Assembly: GCA_937967665.1 (NCBI GenBank)
Contig: CALBSZ010000270.1
Coordinates: 1-9,251 of the forward strand
Direction of reading: 5' to 3'
From: an uncultured Planctomycetaceae bacterium
GTDB taxonomy: Bacteria; Planctomycetota; Planctomycetia; Pirellulales; Pirellulaceae
Length of the DNA stretch: 9,251 nt
Positions within the stretch are counted from its first letter, which is position 1. Every line of letters begins with the position of its first letter. Below are positions 1 through 6,652 of the stretch, one piece after another. The notes below the pieces were generated by a model that did not search any database, was not told where the DNA came from, and worked only from the letters and a program-made list of their open reading frames with translations. The translations under genes and the position numbers were made by a program.

Positions 1-128
1 TGCGCGACCTGGGGATTTCGCTGCGGGAACTCGGCAGCGACATGGCCCTGGGACTAAAGGCGTTTGCGATGATTGGCCCGCCCGTCTACGTGATTCAATT
101 CACGTTAATTCAATACTTTCCGACCTAG
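1..128 (+). pseudogene. CPBP-family membrane protease, upstream part ending at an in-frame TAG (5' end outside window)
   Basis: The frame beginning at base 3 is open from the window edge to TAG at 126-128. It reads RDLGISLRELGSDMALG, then a hydrophobic segment (FAMIGPPVYVIQFTLIQYF). This resembles the part of CPBP (CAAX protease and bacteriocin-processing) proteins just before the catalytic EExxxR helix. After the TAG the same frame continues as HPLIVMPHQHPDPLFF and then the catalytic region, with no indel. In related proteins I remember, an HPLI-like segment follows directly, so the two pieces appear to be one gene with a nonsense codon. TAG is one base from CAG, AAG, GAG, TAC, TCG, TTG or TGG. 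A sequencing error or genuine stop-codon readthrough would look the same. The start lies upstream of the window. Confidence 0.6.
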
Positions 129-140
129 CATCCGCTGATC

Positions 141-641
141 GTGATGCCACACCAGCATCCGGACCCTCTATTTTTCCTGGTCAGTGCGTTCGCGGCAGTC
201 CTGGTGGCGCCGTTCGCCGAGGAATACTTGTTCCGCGGCCTGCTGCAGGGTTGGCTGGAAAACATTGCCGCGGGTCTTCCCGCCGTGCACGGCGCGCCAG
301 TGAACGGAACTGACGACGGGGAACCGGCAGTTGCCGGCGCAAGCGAGCCCAGTTCGCACTTCGCACCGCGCCACGATGCGGAGAAGGAGATAGAGTTGGG
401 GGACGCTAGGTCGCCGGGCATCCGCGGGCCGGCCTGGCCGATCTTGGTCAGTGCCCTGGTCTTCGCCCTGATGCATTGGTCACACGGCCCGGACCCGATC
501 CCGCTGTTCTTCTTCGCCGTCGGCTTGGGCTTCCTGTACCGGCAAACGCATCGATTGATGCCGTGCATCGTGGTACACCTGCTGCTGAACGGCTTGACGC
601 TGTTGTCGATGTACGTGTCGGTCGTTTACGGCAACGCATAA
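141..641 (+). CDS. CPBP family intramembrane metalloprotease, catalytic part
   Basis: Membrane protease or protease-like protein of the CPBP/Abi family (relatives of the Rce1 prenyl protease). All three family motifs are present: EEYLFRG at residues 27-33 (EExxxR), FALMH at about 108-112 (FxxxH), and HLLLNG at about 146-151 (HxxxN). These supply the catalytic glutamate and metal-binding residues. Hydrophobic helices surround them. Between the first and second motif lies a polar insert of roughly 55 residues, probably a loop. The only starts in this frame after the TAG are GTG 141 and ATG 144. Neither has a Shine-Dalgarno sequence, and starting there would remove the preceding membrane helices. 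I therefore think this is the downstream part of the gene beginning before base 1, interrupted at 126-128. It is either a recent pseudogene or a shortened protein. The substrate is unknown. Confidence 0.75.
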   Translation: MMPHQHPDPLFFLVSAFAAVLVAPFAEEYLFRGLLQGWLENIAAGLPAVHGAPVNGTDDGEPAVAGASEPSSHFAPRHDAEKEIELGDARSPGIRGPAWPILVSALVFALMHWSHGPDPIPLFFFAVGLGFLYRQTHRLMPCIVVHLLLNGLTLLSMYVSVVYGNA

Positions 642-652
642 AGCCGTATAAT
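625..652 (+). promoter_or_regulatory. Sigma-70-like promoter ahead of the oxidoreductase gene
   Basis: A perfect -10 box TATAAT lies at 647-652. Sixteen bases upstream is TTTACG at 625-630, matching four of six positions of the TTGACA -35 box. The -35 box lies inside the last codons of the CPBP gene. A start near 659 would give a leader of about 108 nt before the ATG at 768. This rests on motif match only. Confidence 0.5.
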
Positions 653-684
653 GGCGCTTTTGATAGGGATATTGCTTGTCCCGT

Positions 685-735
685 CGCAACGTGCGGAGGC
701 GTTTGGAGGCGGTGCCTCGCGTCTGCGGCGTTGCG
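685..735 (+). promoter_or_regulatory. Foldable 5' leader before the oxidoreductase gene
   Basis: CGCAACG (685-691) is complementary to CGTTGCG (729-735), giving a 7-bp closing stem. Inside it, GAGGC (706-710) and GCCTC (714-718) form a small hairpin with a GGT loop. The structure would lie wholly in the leader made by the promoter at 625-652 and ends 32 nt before the start codon. It matches no riboswitch class I recognise. It may be a leader element or chance pairing in GC-rich DNA. Confidence 0.25.
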
Positions 736-767
736 GATGATTCTTTCGCTCCTTAACGACGGTAGTA

Positions 768-1862
768 ATGAACATGGCACACGGATTCGGGATTATTGGA
801 TGCGGGATGATCGCTAACTTTCATGCCAAAGCGATTGCCGACATCCCCGACGCAAAGTTAGTCGCTTGTCTCGACATGTTTCCCGCCTCGGCGGATCGCC
901 TGGCGGAGAGCACGGGTTGTAAGGCCTACCACGACCTCGACGCCATGCTGGCCGATCCCGAAGTGACGATCGTGACAATCTGTACTCCCAGCGGCGCGCA
1001 CCTGGAGCCAGCCGTTGCGGCCGCCCAGGCCGGCAAGCATGTAATCGTCGAAAAACCGCTTGAAGTCACTCTCGACCGCTGCGATCAGATCATTGCCGCC
1101 GCGGACCAGAACGGCGTCGTGCTGGCGACAATTTTTCCTTCGCGGTTCCATGAATCCTCGCAGCTGATCAAGCAGGCGATCGAGGCCGGTCGGTTCGGGA
1201 CGCTCACCATTGGCGATTCGTACGTCAAGTGGTTTCGTACGCAGGAGTATTACGACAGCGGCGCGTGGCGCGGCACGTGGAAGCTGGATGGGGGGGGCGC
1301 CTTGATGAACCAGGCGATTCACAGCGTCGATCTGCTAGCCTGGCTGATGGGCGATGTTGTCGCGATCAATGCACAAACGGCCACCCTGGCTCACGAGCGA
1401 ATCGAAGTCGAAGACGTGGCCATGGCCACGCTACGTTTCAAGAATGGCGCGCTGGGAGTGATCGAAGCGACCACCGCGGCATACCCCGGGGCGCTGAAGC
1501 GGATCGAGATTCACGGCACTCAAGGTTCCGCGGTATTGGAAGAAGAAGACATCAAGACCTGGGATTTTGTGGAAACCACGGAGGACGATGCCGCGCTCAA
1601 GCAGCGTATGGCGGGCCGCACGGAAACCGGCGGTGGTGCCGCGGACCCTGCCGCGATTGGCCACCATGGCCATACCGCTTTGTTCAAGGATGTCCTCGCC
1701 GCTATAGACAGTGGGCGTAAGCCCTTGGTCAGCGGCCAGGAGGGGAGACGCAGCGTCGAGATCATCCTGGCCATCTACCACGCAGCGGAAACCGGCACGA
1801 CGGTAACGCTGCCGCTGGCCCAGGACCCGGTGCTGCAGGCCCGCGAAGCCGGCAAAAAGTGA
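768..1862 (+). CDS. Gfo/Idh/MocA family NAD(P)-dependent oxidoreductase
   Basis: Predicted cytoplasmic sugar or cyclitol dehydrogenase of 364 residues, a normal length for the family. The N-terminal Rossmann fold starts with GIIGCG (residues 8-13). EKP at 95-97 supplies the conserved lysine. The C-terminal substrate domain has GGGALMNQAIHSVD (175-188) with the probable catalytic His185; many family members have Asp where this one has Asn181. That NQAIH version recalls the UDP-HexNAc-uronate (WbpB/WlbA) branch, but the substrate cannot be decided from sequence. An in-frame ATG at 774 is an alternative start, and neither start has a clear Shine-Dalgarno sequence. The promoter at 625-652 and the hairpin at 1873-1916 suggest a single-gene transcript. 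The GGG motif is encoded across a run of eight G (1290-1297), a possible slippage site, but the frame is intact here. Confidence 0.93.
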   Translation: MNMAHGFGIIGCGMIANFHAKAIADIPDAKLVACLDMFPASADRLAESTGCKAYHDLDAMLADPEVTIVTICTPSGAHLEPAVAAAQAGKHVIVEKPLEVTLDRCDQIIAAADQNGVVLATIFPSRFHESSQLIKQAIEAGRFGTLTIGDSYVKWFRTQEYYDSGAWRGTWKLDGGGALMNQAIHSVDLLAWLMGDVVAINAQTATLAHERIEVEDVAMATLRFKNGALGVIEATTAAYPGALKRIEIHGTQGSAVLEEEDIKTWDFVETTEDDAALKQRMAGRTETGGGAADPAAIGHHGHTALFKDVLAAIDSGRKPLVSGQEGRRSVEIILAIYHAAETGTTVTLPLAQDPVLQAREAGKK

Positions 1863-1872
1863 CCTGCACTCG

Positions 1873-1916
1873 GGAACGGGCGTTGCTGAAGCGACCTTCA
1901 CGGAACGCCCGATTCC
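1873..1916 (+). terminator. Long hairpin after the oxidoreductase gene (terminator-like, no T tract)
   Basis: GGAACGGGCGTT (1873-1884) pairs with AACGCCCGATTCC (1904-1916), leaving one bulged A at 1912. TGAAG (1887-1891) and CTTCA (1896-1900) extend the stem to a CGAC tetraloop. It starts 10 nt after the stop codon, where a terminator is expected, but no T run follows. It may be a Rho-dependent or processing hairpin, or an attenuator before the acyltransferase gene. Confidence 0.5.
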
Positions 1917-1994
1917 TGCAACAATCTGGCAGTCGGACGGGACTGAGCCCCAGGAGCGGTTCGTCTGGAATCTGCGGTGGCAAACGGAAGTGCC

Positions 1995-2918
1995 ATGAAA
2001 CAAGCCGGAAACTATCTCGTCTATCTCTTCGTGCGACTGTTTATCTGCGCGATCCAAACCGTGCGCATTGAAACGTGTGCTGTGGCGGCAAGGCTGCTGG
2101 CTTTCGCCTTGCACGACGTCATCCGTATTCGCAGGCAGGTCGTCGAAGACAACCTGCTGCACTCGCTGCCACACTATTCGGCGGCGGAGCGTCAGCGTGT
2201 GGCGCGGCAAATGTGGGAGCATCTGCTGCTGATGGTCTGCGAAATCGCCCACGCGCCGCGCAAGCTCCATGAAACGAATTGGCGCGACTACGTCGACGTA
2301 CAAGGGTTGGCCGATATCACGCGCAACATGACGGGGCGGCGCGCGACGGTCATCGTTTCGGGGCACTACGGCAATTTCGAACTGGCGGGTTACATAACCG
2401 GGCTGCTGGGCTATCCGTCGCACACGATTGCGCGCGTGCTGGACAACCCCTATCTGATTCGGTTTTTGTATCATTTTCGCGGGGCTCACGGTCAATTCAT
2501 CCTGCCGAAAAGGAATTCGGCGCATGCTGTCCAGGACGTGCTCGAATCGGGAGGCATTTTGACATTGCTGGGTGATCAATACGCCGGGCCGAAAGGCTGC
2601 TGGATCGACTTCCTGGGCCGTCCCGCGTCGTGCCACAAGGCCGTGGCCCTCTTCAGCCTTGCGAATAATGCTCCCATGCTGGTCGTTTACGCCCGGCGCC
2701 AAGGCAAGCCGCTGCACTTCGAATTGGCCCTGGCGGGTGTTTTTGACCCGGAAACATGCGCGGACGACATGCGGGACGTCAAGTCGATCACCGAATGGTA
2801 CACACGCCGCTTGGAGGACTTCATTCGCGCGGTGCCCGAGCAATACTGGTGGGTCCATCGACGCTGGAAGGAAAAACCGGTACAACGTAAGAAGCTCATA
2901 TCGAAAGCCGCTGCTTGA
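1995..2918 (+). CDS. LpxL/HtrB-family lipid A acyltransferase (lysophospholipid acyltransferase fold)
   Basis: Predicted membrane-anchored acyltransferase of 307 residues, typical for the family, which adds a secondary acyl chain to a Kdo-lipid A precursor at the inner face of the cytoplasmic membrane. An N-terminal hydrophobic segment (about residues 8-38) fits the anchor. The catalytic HxxxxE motif is SGHYGNFE, with His124 and Glu129. LLGDQYAG (191-198) and QYWWVHRRWKEKP (283-295) match the conserved middle and C-terminal blocks of LpxL proteins. I chose ATG 1995 because GGAAG lies at 1986-1990, four bases upstream; GTG 1977 would add six residues. It lies 92 nt before the Rieske gene on the same strand, so co-transcription is possible. 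The exact acceptor and chain length are not predictable. Its presence indicates a Gram-negative envelope. Confidence 0.88.
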   Translation: MKQAGNYLVYLFVRLFICAIQTVRIETCAVAARLLAFALHDVIRIRRQVVEDNLLHSLPHYSAAERQRVARQMWEHLLLMVCEIAHAPRKLHETNWRDYVDVQGLADITRNMTGRRATVIVSGHYGNFELAGYITGLLGYPSHTIARVLDNPYLIRFLYHFRGAHGQFILPKRNSAHAVQDVLESGGILTLLGDQYAGPKGCWIDFLGRPASCHKAVALFSLANNAPMLVVYARRQGKPLHFELALAGVFDPETCADDMRDVKSITEWYTRRLEDFIRAVPEQYWWVHRRWKEKPVQRKKLISKAAA

Positions 2919-3010
2919 ATGAAGATCGGTGTGCGTCGCGAAGCTGGCGTGCGTGACCGCTGGGGATGTGGGCGGAAACATTCGCGTTTTTACTGACGAC
3001 GGCGTCGACG

Positions 3011-3322
3011 ATGAGCAACTGGATACGCATTGCCCGCGTTGAGGATTGCCCGCCTGGTTCCAGCCGCGAACTGGTGGTGGAAGATCGCATCGTGGCACTC
3101 TACAACGTCGCCGGCCGCTTTCACGCGCTCGACGGCGTTTGCCCCCACCAGGGCGGCCCGCTGGGCAAGGGATCGCTGCAGGGCTGCATTGTCACGTGTC
3201 CCTGGCACGGCTGGCAGTTTGACGTGACCACCGGGCAGCATCAGACGAACGCCTCCGTGATCCATCCAGGGTTCCCGGTCAAGGTGGAGGCGGGTGACGT
3301 TTACGTGGATATATCGACATGA
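3011..3322 (+). CDS. Small Rieske [2Fe-2S] ferredoxin
   Basis: A 103-residue single-domain Rieske protein, probably a soluble electron carrier for an oxygenase or reductase. The cluster ligands are complete: CPH (Cys44, His46) in CPHQGGPLGKG and CPWH (Cys63, His66) in CPWHGWQFD. There is no signal peptide or membrane anchor, which separates it from the cytochrome bc Rieske protein and fits the bacterial ferredoxin/NirD-like group. ATG 3011 gives the usual family start. ATG 2966 would add 15 residues with no resemblance to the family, and neither has a strong Shine-Dalgarno sequence. Its stop codon overlaps the start of the next gene as ATGA at 3319-3322, suggesting translational coupling to the double-GNAT protein. 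No oxygenase or reductase partner is in the window. Confidence 0.9.
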   Translation: MSNWIRIARVEDCPPGSSRELVVEDRIVALYNVAGRFHALDGVCPHQGGPLGKGSLQGCIVTCPWHGWQFDVTTGQHQTNASVIHPGFPVKVEAGDVYVDIST

Positions 3323-4272
3323 CGGAATTTCGTTCTTACCGCAACGACGATGCCCCTGCGATCGCGGCGATCTGGCGCGAACAGGAACCGCATCGCGCGT
3401 TGCTGCCGGTTGTCACGGCGGCCATGCTCGAACAGCACGTCTTTGCGAAACCGTATTTCGATCCTCGCGGATTGATCATCGCCTGCGACCCGAACGGTCC
3501 CGTTGGCTTTATCCACGCCGGCTTCGGTCCTGACGACGAATTCCAGCAACTCAGTCACGACATCGGAGTCCTCTGCATGGTGATGACTTCGCCCCGCGTG
3601 GATCGGGAGTTGATCGGCCGCGAACTCGTCGGCCACGCTGAAAACTACCTGCGGTCGCTTGGAGCGACCACGCTCATCGGCGGTCCCATCCACCCGGTGA
3701 ATCCGTTCTACCTGGGCATGTATGGCGGTAGTGAACTGCCCGGAGTCCTGGAATCCGATGTGCGAACGGTCGACTTGTTGCGTGGCTGTGGTTACGAGGA
3801 GTTTCAACGGACGGTCGTGCTGCAGCGCGACCTTGCCGGCTTTCGGCCCTCGTTCGACCGCAGTCAAATGCAGGTGCGGCGTACGTTCGACATGCAGACG
3901 GTCGTGGATCCCGTGCCCGGCAATTGGTGGGAAGCATGTACCGTGGCACAATCGCAGCGCACGCGCTGCCAACTGGTTGAAAAGGAGAGTCGACAGGTTC
4001 GCGGGCGGATCTCGCACTGGAATATGGAGCCACTGGCCAGCAATTGGGACGCGTACGCCGCGGGCTTGACCGACCTGGAAATCGAACGCAGCTACCGGCG
4101 GCGCGGGCTGGCAACGTTTCTGGTCGGCGAAACACTGCGGCAACTGCAGACCCAAGGCGTTTCGCTCGTCGAGGTGCAGACCATGCTCGACAATACCGCC
4201 GCCTTGGCTATGTACGAGAAATTTGGTTTCCGGAATGTGGAGCAGGGCATCGTGTTCCGTAAAGTGTTGTGA
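3319..4272 (+). CDS. Tandem-GNAT N-acetyltransferase
   Basis: A 317-residue protein that appears to hold two GNAT folds, about twice the usual single-domain length. The C-terminal domain (about 190-317) has the acetyl-CoA loop RSYRRRGLATFLV (257-269) and the classic NTAALAMYEKFGF block (292-304), so it should be active. The N-terminal domain (about 1-185) has a GNAT-like layout, but its loop (PRVDRELIGREL, 92-103) lacks the usual RxxGxG/A pattern. It also carries NPFYLGMYGGSELPGVL (128-144). It may be a substrate-binding or degenerate copy. The substrate is unknown. The gene begins inside the Rieske stop codon (ATGA) and probably depends on that gene's translation. A 241-nt gap with a long palindrome follows. 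Confidence 0.85.
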   Translation: MTEFRSYRNDDAPAIAAIWREQEPHRALLPVVTAAMLEQHVFAKPYFDPRGLIIACDPNGPVGFIHAGFGPDDEFQQLSHDIGVLCMVMTSPRVDRELIGRELVGHAENYLRSLGATTLIGGPIHPVNPFYLGMYGGSELPGVLESDVRTVDLLRGCGYEEFQRTVVLQRDLAGFRPSFDRSQMQVRRTFDMQTVVDPVPGNWWEACTVAQSQRTRCQLVEKESRQVRGRISHWNMEPLASNWDAYAAGLTDLEIERSYRRRGLATFLVGETLRQLQTQGVSLVEVQTMLDNTAALAMYEKFGFRNVEQGIVFRKVL

Positions 4273-4411
4273 TCACGCATTCCTGCCGTCCCTGGCCCGA
4301 TCGACCGAAGCGCCACGGCAGCCGGATCGAGCGACGGCACTATGGTTGCGGTAGCAGCAGACGGCACGACGTTACTCGCCTTCGTCCACGCACAACAACC
4401 GAGACTTCCTC

Positions 4412-4464
4412 CGTAGCCCCGCGACTCCGCTCGCGGGATCCGCGAACGGAGTCGCGGAACTACG
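4412..4464 (+). repeat. 53-nt intergenic palindrome (REP-like)
   Basis: Two 25-nt arms (4412-4436 and 4440-4464) surround a 3-nt GAT spacer and match at 22 of 25 positions. All three mismatches (4417, 4418, 4430) are C opposite A on the plus strand. In a minus-strand RNA they become G-U wobbles, so that RNA could pair along the whole arm. The rest of the 4273-4513 gap holds no gene I can support. It may be a repetitive extragenic palindrome or a terminator for the GNAT gene; no T run follows. No second copy is seen in the window. Confidence 0.75.
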
Positions 4465-4513
4465 ATCAGCTGACAAGTGGCCATTCCGGCCGTAGAACAG
4501 GACTCCGGATAAA

Positions 4514-5383
4514 GTGGAACAGAATTCGCGTTACTATCGAGTCTACATGAGGCTGCGACGCATGCTCTACGTCTTGGCGGGACTGTATGTCCTGATTATC
4601 GTCTTGTTGATGCTGCTGGAAAACTACGTTGTCTATCCAGCGCCCCGCTTCCCGGTCGGAGATTGGGATCCCGCCTACCTGGACTTCGAGAACGTCTTTT
4701 TTGAATCCGCTGATGGTACTCAGCTGCACGGCTGGTACGTTCCCCACGCACAACCGCGCGGCTACCTGCTCTATTGCCACGGCAATGGCGAACACGTGGC
4801 GTACAACGCCGACCTCGTACAACTGTTGAACGAGCGGTACCAGCTGGGCGTCTTCATCTTTGACTACCGCGGCTACGGACGAAGTGCCGGGCGGCCGAAC
4901 GAAAAGGGAGTTACCGCGGACGGCCACGCGGCACTCGGCTGGCTACTGCAGCGCGAGGGAATCACCGCCGGCGACGTCATTGTCATGGGGCGATCGTTGG
5001 GGGGAGCCGTGGCGGTGGACATCGCTTCGCAACGCGGGGCCAAAGCCCTCGTGGTGGAGAATACATTTACGCGGATGCCCGACGTGGCGGCGACCATTTA
5101 CTGGTTCCTGCCGGTCAAACTGTTCATGCGCAATCGTTTCAATTCGCTCGCGAAGATCAAGGACTTTAAAGGACCGCTGCTGTTGAGCCACGGGAAACGC
5201 GATTCGATCGTACCCTTCGAACTCGGCAAACGTTTGTATGACGCCTCGGAATCGGTTGATAAGCAGTTGTTTGTTGTCGACAATGGCGACCACAACGACC
5301 GTCAGCCACGCGAATACTATCAGTTGCTGGATCGTTTTTTCGACCGCATCCTCGCTTCGTTCGACGTACCCAAGTCATCCTAG
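4514..5383 (+). CDS. Membrane-anchored alpha/beta hydrolase, BEM46/ABHD13-like
   Basis: Predicted serine hydrolase of 289 residues attached to the membrane by one N-terminal helix (about 18-36), with the catalytic domain following ENYVVYPAP (36-44). HGNG (89-92) is the oxyanion-hole motif, and GRSLGG (159-164) holds nucleophile Ser161. HGKRD gives Asp230 and GDH gives His260, so the triad is complete. ENTFTRMPDVAA and LPVKLFMRNRFNS match the BEM46-type subgroup. The substrate is unknown; an esterase, lipase or acyl hydrolase is likely. GTG 4514 has AGGA at 4499-4502 upstream. ATG 4547 (12th codon) and ATG 4562 are alternatives that keep the membrane helix. The gene stands alone between the palindrome at 4412-4464 and an AT-rich repeat element. 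Confidence 0.87.
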   Translation: MEQNSRYYRVYMRLRRMLYVLAGLYVLIIVLLMLLENYVVYPAPRFPVGDWDPAYLDFENVFFESADGTQLHGWYVPHAQPRGYLLYCHGNGEHVAYNADLVQLLNERYQLGVFIFDYRGYGRSAGRPNEKGVTADGHAALGWLLQREGITAGDVIVMGRSLGGAVAVDIASQRGAKALVVENTFTRMPDVAATIYWFLPVKLFMRNRFNSLAKIKDFKGPLLLSHGKRDSIVPFELGKRLYDASESVDKQLFVVDNGDHNDRQPREYYQLLDRFFDRILASFDVPKSS

Positions 5384-5411
5384 CTACTCAACAAGTGAGG
5401 TCTGTGACCCT

Positions 5412-5613
5412 TGGAATTGAAATTCGAAGCACGAATATCGAAAACCGAAGCAAATTCAGAATGTCGCAATACGAAAATTCGAAACCACCACGGCAGTTGC
5501 ATTTCGCGTTTCCGTTGAATTCAGGTGAACCCGTTTTGAATTTGGGATTTTGTATTTGTTTCGTATTTCGCACTTTGGATTTCGAGCTTCTTCGATTCTC
5601 GTATTGACACTTC
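5412..5613 (+). repeat. AT-rich degenerate inverted-repeat element between genes
   Basis: About 200 nt of DNA unlike its neighbours: AT-rich and made of short words such as cgaaa, aattcgaa, caaattca and, on the right, tttcgtatttcg and tttgaattt. The left half (about 5417-5485) is loosely the reverse complement of the right half (about 5533-5610), around a less biased centre. Both strands stay open, which gives small false ORFs. From memory, similar elements are frequent between genes in planctomycetes and verrucomicrobia and are often misread as small proteins. It fills most of the 263-nt gap before the nitrilase gene. Confidence 0.6.
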
Positions 5614-5646
5614 GCCCTTTTTAAGGCCCAGGCCCCGGAATTTCTG

Positions 5647-6609
5647 ATGACCACGCATCGTGTCGCCGCCGTTCAATTCCAACATGCACCGGGTGACAAG
5701 GACGCCAACTTGCGGACCATCTCCGAATTCGTCCAGCAGGCGGCCACAACGTCCGTGGAATTGGTTGTTTTCCCGGAGTGCTGCGTGTCCGGGTACTGGC
5801 ACTTGCGTCATCTTTCGCGTTCGCAGTTGACCGAGCTGGCGGAAGCGGTGCCCGACGGCATGACCAGTCGGCGCGTGCTGGAGCTGGCCGCCCAGTATCA
5901 GCTGACCCTTGGCGTCGGGTTTGTTGAATTGCACGAGGGACGCCTGTTCAATTCGTATCTGGTTGCCATGCCGGACGGCAGCTGGGCATGCCATCGAAAA
6001 TTGCACTGCTTCATCAGCGCTCATATGGAATCGGGAGATACCTATACCGTCTTCGACTTGCCTACCGGACAGCGTGCGGCGGTCTTGATTTGCTACGACA
6101 ACAACATCATCGAAAATGCCCGCGCCTGCGCGCTCGCCGGCGCTGAAGTCCTGCTGGCACCGCATCAAACGGGAGGCTGCAAATCGGGAAGTCCCTACGC
6201 GATGGGAGTGATCGACCGCCGCGTCTGGGACCAGCGGTTCGAAAATCCGGCCGCGATCGAAGCCGAAATCCTCGGCGACAAAGGCCGCGGCTGGCTGATG
6301 CGGTGGCTCCCCGCCCGGGCTCACGACAATGGCCTGTTCTTGATCTTCAGCAACGGTATCGGGCCGGACGACAACGAAGTCCGCACAGGGAATGCCATGA
6401 TCCTGGACCCCTACGGAAGAATCCTGGCGGAAACCTGCCAAGCGGGCGACGACATGGTCGTGGCCGACCTGGATTTCTCGCTGCGCGAACGCTGCACCGG
6501 CGTGAGATGGATCAAGGCTCGTCGGCCCGAGTTATATCGGCCGCTGACGCAATCCACCGGCGCCGAACAGAACACGCGCGCCGTCCGCTTCGAATACGAC
6601 AGCGAGTGA
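5647..6609 (+). CDS. Nitrilase-superfamily carbon-nitrogen hydrolase
   Basis: Predicted cytoplasmic amidohydrolase of 320 residues that cleaves a non-peptide C-N bond. The Glu-Lys-Cys triad is complete: Glu44 in VFPECCVSG, Lys118 in HRKLH, and Cys149 in LICYDNN. ARAHDNGLFLIFSNGIG (223-239) is the conserved block that follows in the superfamily. Between APHQT (171-175) and this block are about 47 residues (GGCKSGSP to RWLP), longer than in many nitrilases. I recall this insert from a subfamily of bacterial homologues, so it is probably not a disruption. The substrate could be an amide or carbamoyl compound and is not determined. ATG 5647 has GGAA at 5637-5640, six bases upstream. It ends 24 nt from the end of the convergent kelch gene. 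Confidence 0.9.
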   Translation: MTTHRVAAVQFQHAPGDKDANLRTISEFVQQAATTSVELVVFPECCVSGYWHLRHLSRSQLTELAEAVPDGMTSRRVLELAAQYQLTLGVGFVELHEGRLFNSYLVAMPDGSWACHRKLHCFISAHMESGDTYTVFDLPTGQRAAVLICYDNNIIENARACALAGAEVLLAPHQTGGCKSGSPYAMGVIDRRVWDQRFENPAAIEAEILGDKGRGWLMRWLPARAHDNGLFLIFSNGIGPDDNEVRTGNAMILDPYGRILAETCQAGDDMVVADLDFSLRERCTGVRWIKARRPELYRPLTQSTGAEQNTRAVRFEYDSE

Positions 6610-6624
6610 TTCGAAAGGGAACGT

Positions 6625-6652
6625 CGTCATCGGCTACTCGGGCGCGATGACG
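6625..6652. terminator. Small hairpin between convergent genes
   Basis: CGTCATCG (6625-6632) pairs with CGATGACG (6645-6652) around a 12-nt loop. It sits across the junction of the nitrilase and kelch gene ends and overlaps the last codons of the latter. A two-way terminator is possible, but there are no T runs and the stem is short. Confidence 0.25.

Noticed and set aside
2966..3010. Upstream ATG start for the Rieske gene
   Set aside because: The extra 15 residues do not resemble the family and are not a convincing signal peptide. ATG 3011 gives the typical length.
1431..3098. 555-codon open frame on the minus strand
   Set aside because: It lies antisense across the oxidoreductase and the acyltransferase, both with clear family motifs. 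The product shows no domain and looks like a GC-bias shadow.
3301..4155. 284-codon minus-strand open frame
   Set aside because: Antisense to the double-GNAT gene, with no recognisable motif.
5604..5609. Perfect TTGACA before the nitrilase gene
   Set aside because: No -10-like hexamer occurs 15-19 nt downstream, and it sits at the edge of a degenerate repeat.
5388..5654. Small open frames on both strands of the AT-rich element
   Set aside because: They are low-complexity translations of a degenerate repeat, open on both strands. No ribosome binding site or family pattern was seen.
5521..6441. 306-codon minus-strand open frame
   Set aside because: Antisense to the nitrilase gene with its complete Glu-Lys-Cys triad; the product runs into the AT-rich repeat.
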